Part shown: positions 5,369-8,026 of the stretch, one piece after another
How positions within the stretch are numbered: position 1 is the first letter of the stretch
Layout: each line of letters begins with the position of its first letter
DNA from: Caldifarciminota bacterium
GTDB taxonomy: Bacteria > Hydrothermota > Tepidihabitantia > Tepidihabitantales > Tepidihabitantaceae
DNA: 8,026 bases
NCBI GenBank assembly: GCA_016935775.1
Contig: JAFGQF010000274.1
Coordinates: 1 to 8,026, forward strand
Direction: 5' to 3'
Translations under genes and position numbers: made by a program
The notes under the pieces: model-generated
What the model saw: the letters and a program-made list of their open reading frames with translations, nothing else
Database searches by the model: none
What the model was told of the DNA's origin: nothing

Positions 5369-7203
5369 TGCCGGCCGGCGGACTGCGGCAGCTCGTGGAC
5401 GGTCAGGATGAAGCCGCGGACCAGGTAGCTCTGGAGCACCGGCGACTGGAGCATCGTCTCGGGGTAGAGCCGGTCAAAGAGCTTCTGCTCGTAGGCGTCC
5501 TCGCGGCTGATGAGATGGGTGACGCGGAACCGGCCGAGCGGGTCGTCGTTGTTGGCCCAGTCGGTGATGCAGAGCGCCTTCCGGCGCGACTGCATCAGTA
5601 GGGTCGGGGCCCAGCTTCCGGCGAGGACCGCGCCCTCGGGCAGGATCCAGTCGAGATGCTCGGAGTACTCCACCAGCGCGTGCTCGCGTGTCCGGTACCA
5701 GGTGAGCCAGCGGCCGATGTCGGACCAGAGCAGCACGCCGAGCAGCACCGCCGCGACGCCAATCCGCGGCCAGAGCGGCCGGAGCCGGACCTCGCGGCGC
5801 AGGAACCGGGCAACGAGGTAGCCGATGCCGGCCACGAGCACCGACGCGGCCAGCGTGATGAGCAGGACCGGCAGGTCGAAGCCGACCGCGACCTCGTCGG
5901 CGAGCACGCCCGAATAGAGCGTCAGCTGGAAGACCAGCGGCCAGAGCCAGAGCGCCCAGAGGCCGGCGCGCCAGAGCCGGGGCCGGGATGCCGGCTTGAT
6001 GATGCCGTCGCTCACGACCCGGCCGACCGCGACCGCGAAGGCGACGACGAGCGCCGGCACGAATACGATCTCGTAACGCGGGGGCCGGTAGTTCATCCAG
6101 CCGAGCATCAGCACGCCGGCGACAAACCAGAGCAGGATGTAGCGCAGCCCGGGCCGGGACGCGAGCCGGGGCAGGGCAAGGTAGCCGACCAGCGCGATGA
6201 CCGGCAGCTTCGGGATGAGCCGGAACCAGGCCCGGAACGTGCCGCTGTCGAGGAAGAAGACCAGCGGGTCCGAGCCGACGCCCGAGGTCGCGCCGGTCGA
6301 GAAGGTGTTGACCAGGTAGTTCACCAGGCTGACCGGGTGGCCGGCGGGCGCCTCGAGCGAGTGGCGCAGGACGTACTCGAAGTAGTCGGCGCGGTAGGGC
6401 AGGAAGACGACGAAGAACCACGCCAGCGCGGCCGCGCCCACGCCCGCGAACCAGAACCCGAGGCCGCGGCCGAAGCCGGGGGCCGGGTTCGGCGCGCGCC
6501 GGGCCGCGAAGAACTGCCACGCGAACAGCGCCACCATCACCGGCGCGATGAACACCGCCGACACCTTGACGAACAGCACGGTGGCGGCCGCGAACAGGCC
6601 CGATAGCGCCATCTCCCGCGGCCGCTCGAGCCCGCGCGAGTAGAACAGGCCGGTCAGCAGCAGGAAGAGAATCTGGACGGTCTCGACCATCCCGAGGCGC
6701 GAGTACATCACCAGCGGGTAGCAGGCCGCCAGCGCGAGCCCGGCGATGAGTCCCGCGAGCCGACCGGCCTCGCGCCGGACCAGCAGGTACATCACCAGGA
6801 CCCCGGCCACGCCGGCCAGCACCGACACCAGCCGGACCTGGAGAAAGCCGAGCCCGAACAGCTTGAAGGCGAGGGCGACGAGGATGTTGGTCAAGGGGTA
6901 GATGACGAAGGGCAGGAAGTCGTCGGTCTTCCAGGTGCCGTAGAGCGCCATGTTCCGGGCCGAGTAATTGTTCATCCCCTCGTCCGAGTAGTGGGCGGTG
7001 GACCAGCTCAGGTCGGGCGGCGGGTCGGCCTTGAGGTCAACGGCGCGCAGCCCGAGCCCGAGCAGGACGACGAGCACGAGCAGGAACGGGACCGCCCGGT
7101 CGAACACCTTGCGGGCGCGGGGAGAGAACGGGACGGTGAGCGGCGCCGCGGGCTGCGGCGTCGGCTTTGCGAAACGTTCGGGACGGCGCTTCCTGTTCTT
7201 CAC
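5365..7203 (-). CDS. GT-C membrane glycosyltransferase, PMT/ArnT (GT39/GT83-like) class
   Basis: This is a 612-residue multi-pass membrane protein. Residues 1-38 are basic and Pro-rich (cytoplasmic), the first membrane helix is about 39-56, and the first periplasmic loop carries HYSDEGMNN with the catalytic-type acidic pair Asp74-Glu75, as in protein mannosyltransferases and ArnT. IYPLTNILVALAFKLFG (101-117), RLGMVETVQILF (169-180) and NYRPPRYE (371-378) are further family landmarks. About 11 more hydrophobic segments reach residue 500, and a soluble, presumably periplasmic tail of about 110 residues follows. Such enzymes move a sugar from a polyprenyl-phosphate donor to lipid, protein or glycan outside the inner membrane. 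The acceptor cannot be named. The start is GTG with poor SD (an in-frame stop 30 nt upstream excludes much extension), behind a candidate promoter at 7220-7247. It leads an operon with the anion transporter (4-nt overlap) and the zinc-ribbon gene. Confidence 0.88.
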   Translation of the reverse strand: MKNRKRRPERFAKPTPQPAAPLTVPFSPRARKVFDRAVPFLLVLVVLLGLGLRAVDLKADPPPDLSWSTAHYSDEGMNNYSARNMALYGTWKTDDFLPFVIYPLTNILVALAFKLFGLGFLQVRLVSVLAGVAGVLVMYLLVRREAGRLAGLIAGLALAACYPLVMYSRLGMVETVQILFLLLTGLFYSRGLERPREMALSGLFAAATVLFVKVSAVFIAPVMVALFAWQFFAARRAPNPAPGFGRGLGFWFAGVGAAALAWFFVVFLPYRADYFEYVLRHSLEAPAGHPVSLVNYLVNTFSTGATSGVGSDPLVFFLDSGTFRAWFRLIPKLPVIALVGYLALPRLASRPGLRYILLWFVAGVLMLGWMNYRPPRYEIVFVPALVVAFAVAVGRVVSDGIIKPASRPRLWRAGLWALWLWPLVFQLTLYSGVLADEVAVGFDLPVLLITLAASVLVAGIGYLVARFLRREVRLRPLWPRIGVAAVLLGVLLWSDIGRWLTWYRTREHALVEYSEHLDWILPEGAVLAGSWAPTLLMQSRRKALCITDWANNDDPLGRFRVTHLISREDAYEQKLFDRLYPETMLQSPVLQSYLVRGFILTVHELPQSAGRQ

Positions 7204-7219
7204 GGGTCGAACTCGGGGA

Positions 7220-7247
7220 ATGTTACGAGGGGGTCAGGGAAGGTCAA
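7220..7247 (-). promoter_or_regulatory. Candidate promoter of the glycosyltransferase operon
   Basis: On the minus strand TTGACC (7247-7242) is followed after 16 bp by TAACAT (7225-7220), 5/6 and 4/6 matches to the sigma70 boxes. The start of transcription would fall about 10 nt before the GTG at 7203, giving a very short leader, as for the fur and deaminase genes. Confidence 0.45.
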
Positions 7248-7293
7248 GAAGCGCGCCGGGTCATGGCCGAGCCGGATCGTCGCTCCGAGCCTG

Positions 7294-7334
7294 GGGCGCC
7301 AACCGGCCGGCTCCGAACGCAGCGAGCGGCGCCC
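7294..7334 (-). terminator. Possible stem-loop after the hypothetical gene
   Basis: GGGCGCC (7294-7300) pairs with GGCGCCC (7328-7334) around a 27-nt loop that itself contains CCGGCCGG. It begins 24 nt after the stop at 7358 on the minus strand and lies upstream of the next promoter. There is no T-tract, and in such GC-rich DNA a 7-bp stem could be chance. Confidence 0.25.
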
Positions 7335-7357
7335 TTGGTCTTCCTCAGTCCGCGGTT

Positions 7358-7702
7358 CTACCTGACGCCTTTGCAGGGCTTCGAGCTGGTGAAGCGCACG
7401 ACCATCCGTTCGCCGTTCCGGTGCCGGGTGCGGAAGATGGGTGTGTTCCACTCGCGGTTGTCCAGGACGGTCAGGAACCGGCCGGTCTCGCCCCGGCACC
7501 TGCGGGGCAGGCCCTGTTGGCCCATCTTCTCGAGCCGGGGAATGACCTCGTCATGGTAGCGCTTCTCCGGTCCCGCGGTTTCGAGCACGCGGCTGCCGCG
7601 GCGGAACTCCACGGTCAGCCCGTCGCGGCCCCGCTCGTAGCGTACCTCCCGCGCCTTGAGTGCGCCTGCTCGGACGAGCGTCTTCTCCACCCAGTTCTGC
7701 AC
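7358..7702 (-). CDS. Hypothetical basic protein; true start probably upstream
   Basis: From GTG at 7702 this is 114 residues, hydrophilic, basic and mixed alpha/beta in character, with no membrane segment, signal peptide or metal motif. I do not recognise the family. Landmarks are VQNWVEKTLVRAGAL at the start, GLTVEFRRGSRVLETAG in the middle and an Arg-rich end containing REWNTPIFRTRHRNGERM. Codon use matches the neighbouring genes (third positions nearly all G or C), which supports a real gene. The GTG has no SD. The open frame runs on upstream to a stop at 7816-7814 with protein-like sequence (ENKAPYTQDG directly before the GTG). A perfect AGGAGG at 7785-7780 points instead at an in-frame GTA at 7774, which would give 138 residues. 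No ATG, GTG or TTG exists in that extension, so a rare start, a mutation or a sequence error is possible. Confidence 0.65.
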   Translation of the reverse strand: MQNWVEKTLVRAGALKAREVRYERGRDGLTVEFRRGSRVLETAGPEKRYHDEVIPRLEKMGQQGLPRRCRGETGRFLTVLDNREWNTPIFRTRHRNGERMVVRFTSSKPCKGVR

Positions 7703-7770
7703 GCCATCTTGGGTGTACGGTGCCTTGTTCTCGGCCCTCGTCGTGCCCCTGCGTCGGTCCGGTTGCTGCT

Positions 7771-7803
7771 TTACTTCAACCTCCTCTGGCCGTTTTCCGT
7801 CAC
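7771..7803 (-). CDS. Possible 10-codon leader ORF before the hypothetical gene
   Basis: On the minus strand GTG ACG GAA starts a 10-residue frame (MTENGQRRLK) with AGGAG 6 nt upstream (7814-7810). Its TAA (7773-7771) overlaps the GTA that the next SD selects, giving a GTAA junction. It may be a leader peptide coupling translation, or the genuine N-terminus of the hypothetical gene separated from it by a single-base frameshift. It is too short to judge by codon use. Confidence 0.25.
   Translation of the reverse strand: MTENGQRRLK
7780..7785 (-). promoter_or_regulatory. Perfect Shine-Dalgarno facing a GTA codon
   Basis: AGGAGG on the minus strand is followed by TTGAA and then GTA AAG CAG, in frame with the hypothetical protein. 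The 5-nt spacing equals that of the two best ribosome sites in this window. This is why the true start is suspected at 7774 and not at 7702. Confidence 0.5.
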
Positions 7804-7822
7804 CGGCAGCTCCTCACACCGT

Positions 7823-7851
7823 ATGTTGCGGCCCGGAACCGCAGTTGTCAA
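7823..7851 (-). promoter_or_regulatory. Candidate promoter of the hypothetical gene
   Basis: On the minus strand a perfect TTGACA (7851-7846) is followed after 17 bp by CAACAT (7828-7823), a weak 3/6 match at -10. It lies in the 97-nt gap between the stop at 7871 and the leader region. The -35 box overlaps one end of a 12-bp palindrome, AAGCCCGGGCTT (7850-7861). Confidence 0.35.
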
Positions 7852-7870
7852 GCCCGGGCTTCACCCCGGA

Positions 7871-8026
7871 CTATTGTCGGCTTCGGTGGCGGGCGGGGGC
7901 GGGCTTTTCCTTGAGCACCAGGCTCAGGACCCAGGTGACGAGGACCGCGAGGATAATGCGCGGGATGGTTATCCAGAAGATGTTGGCGCCGAGCACGACG
8001 AAGATGGCGGTGTCCTCGAACAGGCC
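7871..8026 (-). CDS. C-terminus of a membrane protein (5'-truncated by the window edge)
   Basis: The frame is open from the last base of the window to a TAG at 7873-7871, giving the final 51 residues. They contain FVVLGANIFW followed by a hydrophobic helix (IIPR-like turn, then IILAVLVTWVLSLVLKE as IPRIILAVLV and TWVLSLVLKE) and a basic Pro/Ala tail (KPAPARHRSRQ). This is the pattern of a last transmembrane helix with a positive cytoplasmic end. Too little is present to name the family; DUF4126-type small membrane proteins end in a similar way, but that is a guess. The codon bias and clean hydrophobic pattern make a real gene likely. Confidence 0.65.
   Translation of the reverse strand, partial: GLFEDTAIFVVLGANIFWITIPRIILAVLVTWVLSLVLKEKPAPARHRSRQ

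Noticed and set aside
5474..6606. Long open frames on both strands inside the glycosyltransferase gene
   Set aside because: The products are charge-rich or Arg/Ala/Pro-rich without domains; the true frame shows membrane helices and the DE motif.
7850..7861. AAGCCCGGGCTT, a 12-bp perfect palindrome near a gene end
   Set aside because: It has no loop to fold as a terminator, no T-tract, and is made of common GC-rich words; chance is likely, though it overlaps a -35 box.
7888..7903. Closely spaced G-runs suggesting a G-quadruplex
   Set aside because: Only three runs of three or more G are present; they are explained by Pro/Ala codons of the minus-strand gene tail.

Overview
The window is about 8 kb of very GC-rich, gene-dense bacterial DNA with no mobile elements, CRISPR or RNA genes that I can see. 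The first, truncated gene ends in a FlgD-like/type A C-terminal sorting domain. Such tails are typical of the Bacteroidetes/FCB superphylum and of uncultured lineages near it (WOR-3/Stahlbacteria, Eisenbacteria and similar). An uncultivated FCB-type bacterium is therefore my best guess, but only from this tail and the base composition. Start codons are often GTG or TTG, and most good Shine-Dalgarno (SD) sites sit 5-6 nt before the start.

Positions 1-3615 are read on the plus strand. They hold the end of the secreted protein (1-375), a strong GCAA-capped stem-loop, a guanine-deaminase-like cytidine deaminase-fold enzyme (463-969) and leucyl aminopeptidase of family M17 (1009-2484). A two-gene unit follows: a Fur-family metalloregulator (2552-2989) and, 2 nt later, a His-rich polytopic membrane protein of unknown function (2992-3615). 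A perfect 11-5-11 inverted repeat lies between the fur promoter and the fur ATG and ends on the base before the ATG. The unit therefore looks autoregulated by its own metal sensor.

Positions 3625-8026 are read on the minus strand and converge on the fur unit with a 9-nt gap. In transcription order they hold: the C-terminus of an unidentified membrane protein (8026-7871); a hypothetical basic protein (7702-7358) whose best ribosome site points to a GTA codon instead of a normal start; a GT-C membrane glycosyltransferase of the PMT/ArnT class (7203-5365); a divalent anion:sodium symporter of the DASS/SLC13 family (5368-4004); and a small zinc-ribbon protein (3990-3625). The last three form a tight operon (ATGA overlap, then a 13-nt gap) behind one candidate promoter.

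The two most interesting spots are the fur/His-rich-membrane-protein pair with its perfect operator, and the broken-looking translation start of the hypothetical gene at 7700-7800. The other genes are recognisable housekeeping or envelope functions.
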